From Bog-473 sp963804055 (GTDB lineage Bacteria; Actinomycetota; Acidimicrobiia; Acidimicrobiales; RAAP-2): a stretch of 64,000 bases of DNA. The stretch's first letter is position 1, and the number at the start of each line of letters is the position of its first letter. The notes beneath the pieces are model-generated. The model was not told the origin of the DNA and searched no databases. It saw nothing but the letters and a program-made list of their open reading frames with translations. The DNA lies in NCBI GenBank assembly GCA_963804055.1, contig CAWDOU010000001.1, positions 62,001-126,000 on the forward strand, written 5' to 3'. A program made the translations under genes and the position numbers. Of this stretch, positions 55,624 to 63,710 are shown piece by piece.

Positions 55624-56691
55624 TCAGATCGCTTCGTACTCGACCCTCACCGTCGGGCCGGACGGCAGGCTCTGGCAGGTCAGGACCCAACCTTCTTCTA
55701 CCTCCTCAGGCGTCAACGCATTGTTCGCCCGCATGCGGACCGAGCCCTCGTGCAGGAAGGCCATGCAGGTGGCGCAGTTGCCGGCCTCGCAGGAAAAGGG
55801 AGGGCGCAGGCCGCCGCGCCGCGCCGTCTCGAGCAGCGTGTCGCCCGGCTGATAGCGGACCACGACCGTCTTGCCCCCGAGCGTCACTGTCACCTCGTCG
55901 GGCACCGCGGCGTCCAGAGCGCCTGCGGCCTCGTCGTCGATCAGCGCATCGGTCTTCTCGCCCTGCTCCACGAGGAAGCGTTCGATGAAGATGCGTTCTG
56001 CTGCGACGCCCTGCGTCTGCACCGTGGACTCGACCAGGTCCATGAATGGTCCGGGCCCGCAGATGTAGATGTCGGCATCGACGTCCGGCGCCACGAATCG
56101 GGCGATGGCCTCGGGCGTCAGGAACCCGCCGTCCGTGTCGAAGTGGCGTCGCACCGCCAATCGTCCGGGATGCTCGGCGCCGAGGGCCGCGAGCGCCTCG
56201 TCGAAGATCACCGAGTCGCGATCCCGGTTGGCGTAGAGAAGCCGGACCGGTCGTGTCGTCGTCGCCAGCATGTGCTTGGTGATCGACATGACGGGCGTGA
56301 CGCCGCTGCCACCGCAGAAGCCGAGCACGGGCCGTTCCGACTCCTGTGGGCAGAAGACACCCGCCGGTTTCGTGAGCTCGATCGTGTCGCCCTCGGAGAG
56401 GTGGTCGAGAAACCAGTTGGAGACCAACCCACCCGCCACGCGCTTGACGGTGACGGTCAGTGCGGCGTCTGTTGCCGGCGCACTGGACATGGAGTACGAG
56501 CGAAGCTGGTCCTCGCCGTCGATGTGCACGCGGAATGTGCAGAACTGTCCTGGCCGGTAGCGGAAGGTCTCGGTCAGGCCCTCGGGCACCTCGAGGACGA
56601 AGGAGCTGGCATCGTGGGTCTCACGGACGACCCGGGCTATCCGCAGCGAGTGGTAGCCGTGGTCCCGCAGGACCGCGCTCTGGTCGCTCAC
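55624..56691 (-). CDS. KshB-like oxidoreductase (FAD reductase with C-terminal [2Fe-2S] ferredoxin)
   Basis: A 355-residue one-polypeptide reductase: FAD site RSYSMSSAP near residue 71-79, NAD site GFCGGSGVTPV and C-terminal plant-type ferredoxin with SCEAGNCATC and a distant cysteine in VLTCQS. The arrangement FNR domain then ferredoxin is that of KshB/HmpA-like reductases of Rieske oxygenases. It can pass electrons from NADH to the Rieske enzyme at 54005 or to the one at 4507. The start is GTG 56691, 16 bases after the aldehyde dehydrogenase stop; it is therefore probably cotranscribed with that gene. Confidence 0.88.
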   Translation of the reverse strand: MSDQSAVLRDHGYHSLRIARVVRETHDASSFVLEVPEGLTETFRYRPGQFCTFRVHIDGEDQLRSYSMSSAPATDAALTVTVKRVAGGLVSNWFLDHLSEGDTIELTKPAGVFCPQESERPVLGFCGGSGVTPVMSITKHMLATTTRPVRLLYANRDRDSVIFDEALAALGAEHPGRLAVRRHFDTDGGFLTPEAIARFVAPDVDADIYICGPGPFMDLVESTVQTQGVAAERIFIERFLVEQGEKTDALIDDEAAGALDAAVPDEVTVTLGGKTVVVRYQPGDTLLETARRGGLRPPFSCEAGNCATCMAFLHEGSVRMRANNALTPEEVEEGWVLTCQSLPSGPTVRVEYEAI

Positions 56692-56707
56692 GGTGCGACC
56701 GCCCGGC

Positions 56708-58189
56708 CTACTGGGGCGTCGGCCACGCCACCGATTTGGTCTCGAGGTACTGGTCGAAGCCGGCGAGCCCGTTCTGGCGGCCGATCCCGCTGTGCTTGTA
56801 GCCCCCGAACGGCATGTCCGCCTGGCCGATCGGCATGCCCCCGTTGACGGCGAAGGTCCCGGTGCGGACGCGCTCCGCCACGGCCAGCGAGCGCTCCAGC
56901 GACCCCGAGAACACGCCGCCGGAGAGCCCGTACACGCTGTCGTTGGCGATCCGCACGGCATCGTCGTCGTCATCGAAGGGGATGACCACGAGGACCGGGC
57001 CGAAGATCTCCTCCTGGGCGATGGTCATGGCGTTGTCGACGTCGGTGAAGAGGGTCGGCTCCACGTACCAGCCCTTCGGCAGCTCGGCGGGGCGTCCGCC
57101 GCCCAGCGCGAGCGTCGCACCTTCGTCGACGCCCTTTTGTATGTAGCCGAGGACGCGGTCGCGCTGCTTGGACGAGATGAGTGGCCCCATCAGGACGTCC
57201 GGCCGCTGCGGGTCCCCGTAGGCCACCGAGGACAGCGTGGCCCGGAGGATCTCGACGCCCTCGTCGTAACGCGAGCGGGGGAGGAGCATCCGCGTCTGTA
57301 TCGCACAGCCCTGGCCGCCGTGGAAGCACACCGCGATGCCCGACGGCACGGACGCGGCGAAGTCGGCGTCGTCGAGGACGATGGTGGCCGACTTGCCGCC
57401 GAGCTCCAGGAACGTCCGCTTCAGCGTCGCCCCGCCCTTCTCCATGATGCGCTTGCCCACGGCCGTCGAGCCGGTGAACGAAATGAGGTCTACCTTCGGC
57501 GACAGCGTCAGCTCCTCGCCAACGAGGTGGTCGGACGAGGTCACGACGTTGAGGACGCCGCTCGGGAAGTCGGTCTGTTCGGCGACGAGACGGCCGAGCC
57601 GGGTGGCGTTCCAGGGCGTGTCCGGTGCAGGCTTGAGGATGACCGTGTTGCCGGTGGCCAGCGCCTGACCCAGCTTGTTGAGCGTGACCTCGAGGGGGAA
57701 GTTCCATGGCACGATGGCACCCACCACGCCGATCGGCTCCTTCCAGATCTGGCGTGTGTTCGCCGTGCCTCGGCGGTCGACGATCTCGCTGAGTTCTGTC
57801 CGCCAGGGGAACTCGTCGATCAGCTTCGTCGGGTAGCGCAGCGCGCCATCCAGCGGGATGTCGAGCTGGTTGGCGTGGGTGGTCATGCGCGGGCACCCAA
57901 CCTCGAGGATCAACTCCTCACGAAGCTCCTCGCGGTCCTTCTCGAGCGCCTCTTGCAACTGGGTGAGGCAGCGTGTGCGCAAGGCACGGTCGGTCGACCA
58001 GTCCGTCTCGTCGAAGGCGCGCCGGGCCGCGTCGATGGCCCGGTGCATGTCGGCGTTCGAGCCGTCGGCGACCTGTCCCAGCACCTCCTCGGTGGCGGGG
58101 TTGACGTTGTCGAACGTGCGGCCCGTCTCGGACTCCACGAGCCTGCCGTCCACGAGCATCCGCTCTTCGTGACTCGCCCCTGCCGTCAT
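56708..58189 (-). CDS. aldehyde dehydrogenase family protein
   Basis: A 493-residue NAD(P)-dependent aldehyde dehydrogenase: PWNFPLEVTLNKLGQALATG, KPAPDTPW, SFTGSTAVGKRI, catalytic Glu in FLELGGKS and catalytic Cys295 in GGQGCAIQTR. It oxidises an aldehyde to the acid or acyl product in the same catabolic route. It begins a two-gene unit with the KshB-like reductase; a GATAAT at 58235-58240 may be its -10. It lies downstream of the dehydrogenase operon separated by a terminator hairpin. Confidence 0.9.
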   Translation of the reverse strand: MTAGASHEERMLVDGRLVESETGRTFDNVNPATEEVLGQVADGSNADMHRAIDAARRAFDETDWSTDRALRTRCLTQLQEALEKDREELREELILEVGCPRMTTHANQLDIPLDGALRYPTKLIDEFPWRTELSEIVDRRGTANTRQIWKEPIGVVGAIVPWNFPLEVTLNKLGQALATGNTVILKPAPDTPWNATRLGRLVAEQTDFPSGVLNVVTSSDHLVGEELTLSPKVDLISFTGSTAVGKRIMEKGGATLKRTFLELGGKSATIVLDDADFAASVPSGIAVCFHGGQGCAIQTRMLLPRSRYDEGVEILRATLSSVAYGDPQRPDVLMGPLISSKQRDRVLGYIQKGVDEGATLALGGGRPAELPKGWYVEPTLFTDVDNAMTIAQEEIFGPVLVVIPFDDDDDAVRIANDSVYGLSGGVFSGSLERSLAVAERVRTGTFAVNGGMPIGQADMPFGGYKHSGIGRQNGLAGFDQYLETKSVAWPTPQ

Positions 58190-58266
58190 GCCCGACCCCC
58201 GTCTCTCGTAGGTCTCGCACCGGGTGGAAACCTCATTATCAAAAAGTGCCATCAGCATAATCGAGC

Positions 58267-58296
58267 GATGCCGCCACCCGCCCCGGTGGCGGCATC
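58267..58296 (-). terminator. strong hairpin after the acyl-CoA dehydrogenase operon
   Basis: GATGCCGCCAC and GTGGCGGCATC are perfect 11-bp arms around an 8-base loop. The hairpin overlaps the stop codon of the gene at 58295 and precedes the aldehyde dehydrogenase promoter. There is no U-tract, but the stem is the longest perfect one in the window. Confidence 0.65.
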
Positions 58297-59257
58297 AGAG
58301 GGCGAACGCCGCCGGCAGCGCGCCGTCCCGGAGAATGTCGGCCCCCAACGCCCGGGTCAGGACGGCGCCCGCGCCCAGCAGCTGGTCCAGGACGATCGCC
58401 CGCCGGACCGAGTGGTGCAGCGGGTGTTCGGTCGTGAAGCCGATGCCGGCGAGCACCTGCTGGCAGTGCCGGGCCGTGGTGCGGGCCGACTTGCCCGCGA
58501 AAGCCTTCGCCATGGCGGCGGCCTCGGGGGACGGGTCCTCCCACACCGCGTCGAGGAGGGCGGCCGCCGCGTCCAGCATGACCAGGCTCTCGGCCAAGCG
58601 GTGCCGTACCGCCTGGAAGCTCGCAATGGGCCGCCCGAACTGCACGCGTTCGAGCGCATGGGCGCGAGCCAGCTCGAGCATGACGCGGCCGGTGCCGATC
58701 AGCTGGTGCCCCAGTGCGAGTTGTCCGAGCGCCAGGGCGGCCGCCCACGCGGGCGGTTCGCACTGCTGGGCATCGGCACGGGCGAATTCCCCCTTGACCT
58801 CGACGAGGCCGAGTGCAGGGTCGAGCCCGTGCACACGCCGCCGGTGCAGCAGCGCCGGGTCCACGACGAAGGCCGTGGTCCCACGCGCGCTCGTTGCCAC
58901 GACGAGGGTCCGGTCGCACCGGTCCATGGCGGCGGAGCCCAGGCCCGCCACGACGCAGCGGTCCCCGTCGACCCGTCCGGGCGCGTCGGTCAGTCGCAAC
59001 GGCGGCAGCACCACTGCGGTGCCCTCGACCCCGTCCCCGACGCCGAGCGCGGCGGCCAGCAACCAGTCGAGCGCGCCCGACGAGGTGGTCGTGACCCCCA
59101 GGCTCTCGAACAGCACGGCGACGGCGGCGGCGCGGTCGGCGGCCAACGCGTCCCGCCAGCCCAGGTCGTGGAGGGCAACATCGAGCGCGGCACCGTCCGC
59201 CGTCTCGGTGGCACGCCGGACGCCGCTCTCGAACAGGGCGCGCTCGGTCTCCTCCAT
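58295..59257 (-). CDS. acyl-CoA dehydrogenase, small/beta-type subunit
   Basis: A 320-residue protein of the acyl-CoA dehydrogenase fold with a degenerate N-terminal half (LHDLGWRDALAADRAAAVAV) and a conserved C-terminal half (HALERVQFGRPIASFQAVRH, GKSARTTARHCQQVLAGIGF). It overlaps the stop of the large subunit gene by ATGA, mirroring the pair at 39286-41449. Such small subunits pair with larger FadE partners in heterotetramers. The final stop lies in the terminator hairpin. Confidence 0.82.
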   Translation of the reverse strand: MEETERALFESGVRRATETADGAALDVALHDLGWRDALAADRAAAVAVLFESLGVTTTSSGALDWLLAAALGVGDGVEGTAVVLPPLRLTDAPGRVDGDRCVVAGLGSAAMDRCDRTLVVATSARGTTAFVVDPALLHRRRVHGLDPALGLVEVKGEFARADAQQCEPPAWAAALALGQLALGHQLIGTGRVMLELARAHALERVQFGRPIASFQAVRHRLAESLVMLDAAAALLDAVWEDPSPEAAAMAKAFAGKSARTTARHCQQVLAGIGFTTEHPLHHSVRRAIVLDQLLGAGAVLTRALGADILRDGALPAAFAL

Positions 59258-60388
59258 CAGCGGTCGTCCCCCAGGTCCAGCAGCCGGCGGGCGATGATGT
59301 TGCGCTGGATCTCGGCGCTGCCGCCGTAAATGGTGGCGGCGCGCGAGTAGAGGTACTCGGCCCTCCACCGTTGACTCACCGGGTCGTCGCCGAGCACGAC
59401 CTCCGCGCCCAGCCCTTCGGCCACGAGGTCGAAGACCGCCTGCTCGGCGGTCGCCACCAGCACCTTGTCGACGGAGGTCTCGGCGCCGAGGGTCTCGCCT
59501 GCCGCCAGCCGGCGTTGCGTCGCCCGCGAACGGGCGCGGAAGGCCCAGAGGAGCTGCGTCGCCTCGCCGAGTGCGCCGGGGTCGAGCCCGCCGGCAGGGG
59601 CGAGCGCAGACGAGCTGCTCCAGGCGCCGCTGCAGGTAGGCGGCGCGATGCCACAGTGCGGTGCTGCGCTCATAGGGGAGGAGGTCCATGGCGATGGACC
59701 ACCCCTGGTTCTCTGCGCCGAGCACCCGGTCGAGCGGCACCCGCACACCGTCGAAGAAGACCTCGCAGAACTCGCGGGCACCGTGCATCGTCAGAATCGG
59801 TCGCACGGTGATGCCGGCACTGTCCATGTCGACGAACAGCGCGGTGATGCCCTTGTGGGCCGACTCGGGGGATCCCGTCCGCGTCAGGAGCACGCAGCGC
59901 TGCGCGTACTGGGCCAGGCTGGTCCACACCTTCTGGCCGTCGATCCTCCAGCCGTCGGCCGTGCGCGTCGCCCGGCAGGAGAGCGAGCCGAGGTTGCTCC
60001 CCGTCCCCGGTTCCGAGAAGCCCTGGCACCAGATCTCCTCGCCGCGCAGCAGGCGGGGCACCATTTCCGCCGCCAGATCGGGCGGCGCATAGTCGATCAT
60101 CGTCGGCGCCAACACTTCGGGCATGGAGTAGATGCCGGGCTCGACGAGGTCCCGCGCCGTCAGCGTCTCGCCCAGGTAGGCGCGCAGGAGGTTCGAGCCG
60201 CCGAAGCCACCGACTCGTGCAGGCCAGCCCATGCGCATGAACCCGGCGTCGTAGGTCAGCCGCATCACCTTGCGCAGCTGAGCCATCTGCTCGTCGAGGG
60301 TGCCGACCCCGACGTAGTCGCAGGCGAGCTCGTCCTCGTGCGCGTCGAGCCAGTCGTCGACGGCAACCTTGAAGTCGGACAGATCCAC
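59257..60388 (-). pseudogene. acyl-CoA dehydrogenase, large/alpha-type subunit, frameshifted
   Basis: From GTG 60388 one frame gives an acyl-CoA dehydrogenase N-terminal and middle domain (FMRMGWPARVGGFGG, WCQGFSEPGTGSNLGSL, TRTADGWRIDGQKVWTSLAQ) to about residue 260. The C-terminal FAD domain (EATQLLWAFRARSRATQRRL, YSRAATIYGGSAEIQRNIIA) continues in the next frame, so there is a +1 shift near 59611-59625. The gene then meets its small subunit partner at 59257 (ATGA). It is either inactivated or contains a sequencing error. The domain order and the partner gene say it should be an active FadE alpha subunit. Confidence 0.85.
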
Positions 60389-60399
60389 CGCGCCGATCC

Positions 60400-60855
60400 C
60401 TAGTCGCTGGCGGTCGTGGGCGCGGGCCGCGTGGGGTCGTGCGGCTTGCCGGCGTCGCGGGCGCCGCTGCGACGGAGGAAGGTCATGGAGCGGGTGTGGA
60501 GACGCCACCCCTCTGCCGTCCGCCTGTACGAGTCCGTGTAGTACCCGATACGCATGTCGTGCGTCGTCTGGTCGACGAAGCAGAGGGTCTGCTGTCCCGT
60601 GCCGGCATCTCCGTCGAGTTCGAGTACGGGAGTCCCGGTCAGGAACAGGCCCTTGGGAGCGGCGGCGACGAGGCCCGGAAAGTCGGCCAGGGCGTAGGTG
60701 TCCCCGAAGGCGCTGTAGGTCCCGTCCGGGGTGAACACGTCGATCACCGCGTCGATGTCGTCCCGCGTCATGCCCAGCGCGTAGCGGGCGAGCAGCTGCT
60801 GAATCTCAGTGACGTCCGCCATCTCGGATTGATCCACGGCCGAGCGCTCCTCCAT
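60400..60855 (-). CDS. SnoaL/NTF2-like protein
   Basis: A 151-residue NTF2-like protein: EIQQLLARYALGMTRDDIDA, VFTPDGTYSAFGD, and YRRTAEGWRLHTRSMTFLRR, the last typical of SnoaL-like isomerase/hydrolase or polyketide cyclase relatives. It is the first gene of the operon with the dehydrogenase pair (11 bases to the next start). The initiator could be ATG 60855, or GTG 60837, which has GGAGGAG ahead of it. It is divergent from TetR at 61078. Confidence 0.75.
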   Translation of the reverse strand: MEERSAVDQSEMADVTEIQQLLARYALGMTRDDIDAVIDVFTPDGTYSAFGDTYALADFPGLVAAAPKGLFLTGTPVLELDGDAGTGQQTLCFVDQTTHDMRIGYYTDSYRRTAEGWRLHTRSMTFLRRSGARDAGKPHDPTRPAPTTASD

Positions 60856-61055
60856 CCCCTCCTGGCTGATCAGGCGTCGTGCCAGGGACTTCTCTCCACG
60901 ATAACAGCATTCTCTAAATCCGTAAGTGGCGGTCTTCGCTGGATCCGCACCGCAACCGGTGCCCCAGGCGCGTCGGCCGTCTCACCGGAATCGTCTTGTC
61001 AGATTTACGTCCCAACGGTCCGCACCCTGGGGAGAGTCGTGCTCTCAAATAGGGA

Positions 61056-61071
61056 TAACAGTCGTTAAGCT
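61056..61071 (+). promoter_or_regulatory. overlapping short palindrome and -10 element before the TetR gene
   Basis: TAAC-AGTC-GTTA (61056-61067) is a small palindrome that overlaps TAAGCT (61066-61071), a TANNNT element ending 6 bases before the TetR ATG. If real, the regulator would block its own leaderless promoter. GATAACAG recurs at 60900 and 61054 in the same gap, as expected for a repeated half site. The palindrome is short, so confidence is low. Confidence 0.35.
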
Positions 61072-61077
61072 GACGGA

Positions 61078-61797
61078 ATGTCAGTCGACGATCCCACCGC
61101 AGGCTCGACCGCCGGCACCGAACCGGTCCGCCGTCGTGATCTCGCCGTGGCGCGGTCCTTGGACTCGGCCCGACTCCGGAGCGAGGGCCGGGTCCAGCGC
61201 TTCCTCGACGCCGGCTTCGAGCTGCTCTCCCGCGCCGAGTCCGGGAAGGAGTTCACCGTCCAAGAGGTGGTGGACCGCTCGGGACAGTCGCTGCGCAGCT
61301 TCTACCAGTACTTCGCCGGCAAGCACGAGTTGCTCCTCGCCCTCTTCGACGAGGCGATCCTGTCGACGGCCGACCGGCTCCAAGAGCAGATCGACAGGCA
61401 AAGCACACCCCTCGAGCGGCTGCACACGTTCGTCGTCGAGTACTACCGCATGTGCCTGCCCGCTCCCAAGGGGCGGACCTCGAAGAACAATCCCACCCCG
61501 GTCATGGCCGAGTTCTGCCACCAGCTGCTCACCGCGCACCAGACCGAGGCCGCCCGTGCCTTCGTCCCCCTCGTGACGCTGCTCGAGACGGTGCTGGACC
61601 AGGCGGCCGCGGCGGGGGACGTTCCTTCGGGCCTGGACCACGCCGAGGTGGCCGGCGTCATCTTGTCGACGATCATGTTCAACGCCGCCTACGCCCAGAC
61701 CATCAGCGGCAACGAGGATCCCCCCGACGGCGAGCACGCTGCTGCGCAGTTGTGGGACTTCCTCTCGGTCGGCATCCTGGCCCGCCCACGGGCCTGA
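61078..61797 (+). CDS. TetR family transcriptional regulator
   Basis: A 239-residue TetR protein with N-terminal helix-turn-helix (RVQRFLDAGFELLSRAESG, FTVQEVVDRSGQSLRSFYQY) and a long C-terminal domain with an aromatic-rich pocket region. It is divergent from the NTF2-dehydrogenase operon at 60400 and is its probable repressor. It has no ribosome site; a leaderless start fits. The downstream neighbour at 61812 converges. Confidence 0.88.
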   Translation: MSVDDPTAGSTAGTEPVRRRDLAVARSLDSARLRSEGRVQRFLDAGFELLSRAESGKEFTVQEVVDRSGQSLRSFYQYFAGKHELLLALFDEAILSTADRLQEQIDRQSTPLERLHTFVVEYYRMCLPAPKGRTSKNNPTPVMAEFCHQLLTAHQTEAARAFVPLVTLLETVLDQAAAAGDVPSGLDHAEVAGVILSTIMFNAAYAQTISGNEDPPDGEHAAAQLWDFLSVGILARPRA

Positions 61798-61811
61798 GGC
61801 TGAAGGGGACC

Positions 61812-62771
61812 TCAGGCCCGGAGCGCGGGCGCGACGGCGGCGAGGAACTCGCGCGTCCGCTCCGCTGAGGCCTTGAGCTCGTCGCGTCCGTCCCCGAGGG
61901 GGACGATGCGTGCGTTGAAGTCGGTCAGACCGGCGTCGGCGAACCGGCGCAGGCGCTTCTCCATGGTGGCTTCGCTGCCGCAGACCAGCACGTCGCCGAT
62001 GCTGGTGGCGTCGCCGTGCTCCATCAGCCTGACGTAGTTCGGTGACGCCTCCACCTCGCTGAGCGTGCGGTTCGTGCGAGCCACGGCGGCCTCGACCTCG
62101 TCGTCGCGGCACAGGCAGACCGGGACTCCGGCCAAGATCCGCGGCGCCGGGCGCCCCGCCGCCTCGGCCGCCCTGGTGATGGTCGGCACCACGTGGGACC
62201 CGATGGTGCGCTCGTCGGCCAACCACAAGGTGGTGCCCGCCGCCCGCTCGCCGGCCAGCTTGAGCATCACCGGGCCGAGCGCGGCGATCATGACCGGCGT
62301 CGGTGCGATGTCGGTGATGTCGAGCGGGTTGTGGATGCTGAACAGCTCGTTGTGCACGTCGACCACGCCCGGGCCGCGCAGCGCCTGGTCCAAGACGTCG
62401 AGGTAGCAGCGCATCGTCGTGACCTGGCGCTCGTAGGGGAGCCCGAGCATGTCGGCGATGATCCAGTGGTGCGAGACGCCCAGCCCGAGCGTGAAGCGGC
62501 CCTCGCACACGGCCTGGTTCGACAGTGCCTGTTGGGCCAAGACGATCGGGTGGCGGGGCTGCAACGGCACGATCGCCGTCCCCACCTCGATGCGTGACGT
62601 CGCCGCGCCGATGAGCGTGGCCGCCGTCATCACGTCGAACTCGTCGGGGATCTGCGGTGTCCATACCGAGTCCAAGCCGGCCTCGTCCGCCCAGCGGGCG
62701 TCCGCCTGGAGCTTCTCCACCTTGCTGGCGTAGCGGCCCCGGTCGGCGCTCACCTGCAGACCCATGCGCAT
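61812..62771 (-). CDS. LLM class flavin-dependent oxidoreductase
   Basis: A 319-residue luciferase-like barrel protein: ADARWADEAGLDSVWTPQIP, GTAIVPLQPRHPIVLAQQAL, EGRFTLGLGVSHHWII, and MIAALGPVMLKLAGERAAGT. This set fits the F420-dependent subgroup common in actinobacteria. AAAGGGG precedes the ATG at 62771 by 7 bases. Convergent with TetR; divergent from the SDR at 62957. Confidence 0.86.
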   Translation of the reverse strand: MRMGLQVSADRGRYASKVEKLQADARWADEAGLDSVWTPQIPDEFDVMTAATLIGAATSRIEVGTAIVPLQPRHPIVLAQQALSNQAVCEGRFTLGLGVSHHWIIADMLGLPYERQVTTMRCYLDVLDQALRGPGVVDVHNELFSIHNPLDITDIAPTPVMIAALGPVMLKLAGERAAGTTLWLADERTIGSHVVPTITRAAEAAGRPAPRILAGVPVCLCRDDEVEAAVARTNRTLSEVEASPNYVRLMEHGDATSIGDVLVCGSEATMEKRLRRFADAGLTDFNARIVPLGDGRDELKASAERTREFLAAVAPALRA

Positions 62772-62846
62772 TGGAGCCCCTTTCTGGTCTGGAAATGAAG
62801 TTCTCAGAAACAGTACATGTTGCTATCGCCAGCTGCTAGGGACGCT

Positions 62847-62875
62847 TGACAAGATTTTGCACTGTCAATAACATC
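62847..62875 (+). promoter_or_regulatory. sigma70-type promoter with inverted repeat for the SDR gene
   Basis: TTGACA (62847-62852) and TAACAT (62870-62875) are 17 bp apart: a perfect -35 and 4 of 6 -10 bases, 81 bases before the SDR start. TTGACA also pairs with TGTCAA (62864-62869) as an inverted repeat with an 11-base spacer, so a repressor could cover the promoter. This is one of the best consensus promoters in the window. Confidence 0.55.
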
Positions 62876-62956
62876 CGACCACTCTACCGGCACGAATTCG
62901 GGCTGGCAGGAGCGCTGAACGAAGGGGGAGACCGGCATGGGAAGGAGCGGCCGTCG

Positions 62957-63697
62957 ATGAGTCGCGTCGCAGTCGTCACCGGCGGTGGGTCCGGCATGGG
63001 CCGCGCCATCTGCCGGCAGCTCGCCGACAAGGGACACCGCGTCGCGGTACTCGACATCGACGGCGAGTCCGCGGCCCGGGTGGCCGAGGAGATCGCCTCG
63101 TCGGGCGGGACCGCCTGCGCCGTGCCGGTCGACGTCAGCAACCGGGCCGCCATCGAGACGGCGCTGGGCGAGGTCCGTTCCACCTTCGGGCCGCTCGAGA
63201 TCATGGTGACGAGCGCAGGCATCGAAGGCTTCGAGGACTTCCTCGACATCAGTGCCGAAGCGTGGGACCGGATGATTGCGGTCAACCTCACCGGGACCTT
63301 CCACTGCCTCCAGGCCGCCGTGCCCGACATGATCGAGGCCGGATGGGGGCGCATCGTCACCATCTCGTCGTCGTCGGCCCAGTCCGGGACGCGGCGCATG
63401 TCCCACTATGTGGCGTCCAAGGGCGGCGTCGTGGCCTTCACCAAGGCGCTGGCCCTCGACCTGGCACCCCATCAGATCACGGTGAACACCATTCCCCCGG
63501 GCGTCATCGACACCCCGATGATGCGGCGCCCGATCGACGCGGGCACCATGAATGTCGACGCGGTCATCGCCCGCGCCCCGCTGGGGCGGCTCGGCACGCC
63601 CGAGGACATCGCGGCGGCCTGCGTCTTCCTCTGCTCGGAAGAGGCCGGGTACATCACGGGCCAGCAGATCAACGTCAACGGCGGCTGGTACCTGTGA
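62957..63697 (+). CDS. SDR family oxidoreductase
   Basis: A 246-residue classical SDR: TGGGSGMGRAI at the cofactor site, NLTGTFHCLQ, TISSSSAQSG, Tyr/Lys in YVASKGG, and PPGVIDTPMM. GAAGGAG lies 9 bases before the ATG at 62957. It is a paralogue of the SDRs at 3175 and 12045, sharing the EKW/EAW-D-R-x-I/L-AVNLTGTF block and the GQ(Q/L)I(N/G)VNGG end. It precedes a TauD-like dioxygenase by 13 bases, a likely operon. Confidence 0.87.
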   Translation: MSRVAVVTGGGSGMGRAICRQLADKGHRVAVLDIDGESAARVAEEIASSGGTACAVPVDVSNRAAIETALGEVRSTFGPLEIMVTSAGIEGFEDFLDISAEAWDRMIAVNLTGTFHCLQAAVPDMIEAGWGRIVTISSSSAQSGTRRMSHYVASKGGVVAFTKALALDLAPHQITVNTIPPGVIDTPMMRRPIDAGTMNVDAVIARAPLGRLGTPEDIAAACVFLCSEEAGYITGQQINVNGGWYL

Positions 63698-63710
63698 GCG
63701 GCGGCGCCCC

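Noticed and set aside
58295..60508. A single 737-residue double acyl-CoA dehydrogenase
   Set aside because: The two proteins appear joined only because the frameshift removes the large subunit's stop from the frame; the overlap ATGA and domain order show two separate genes.
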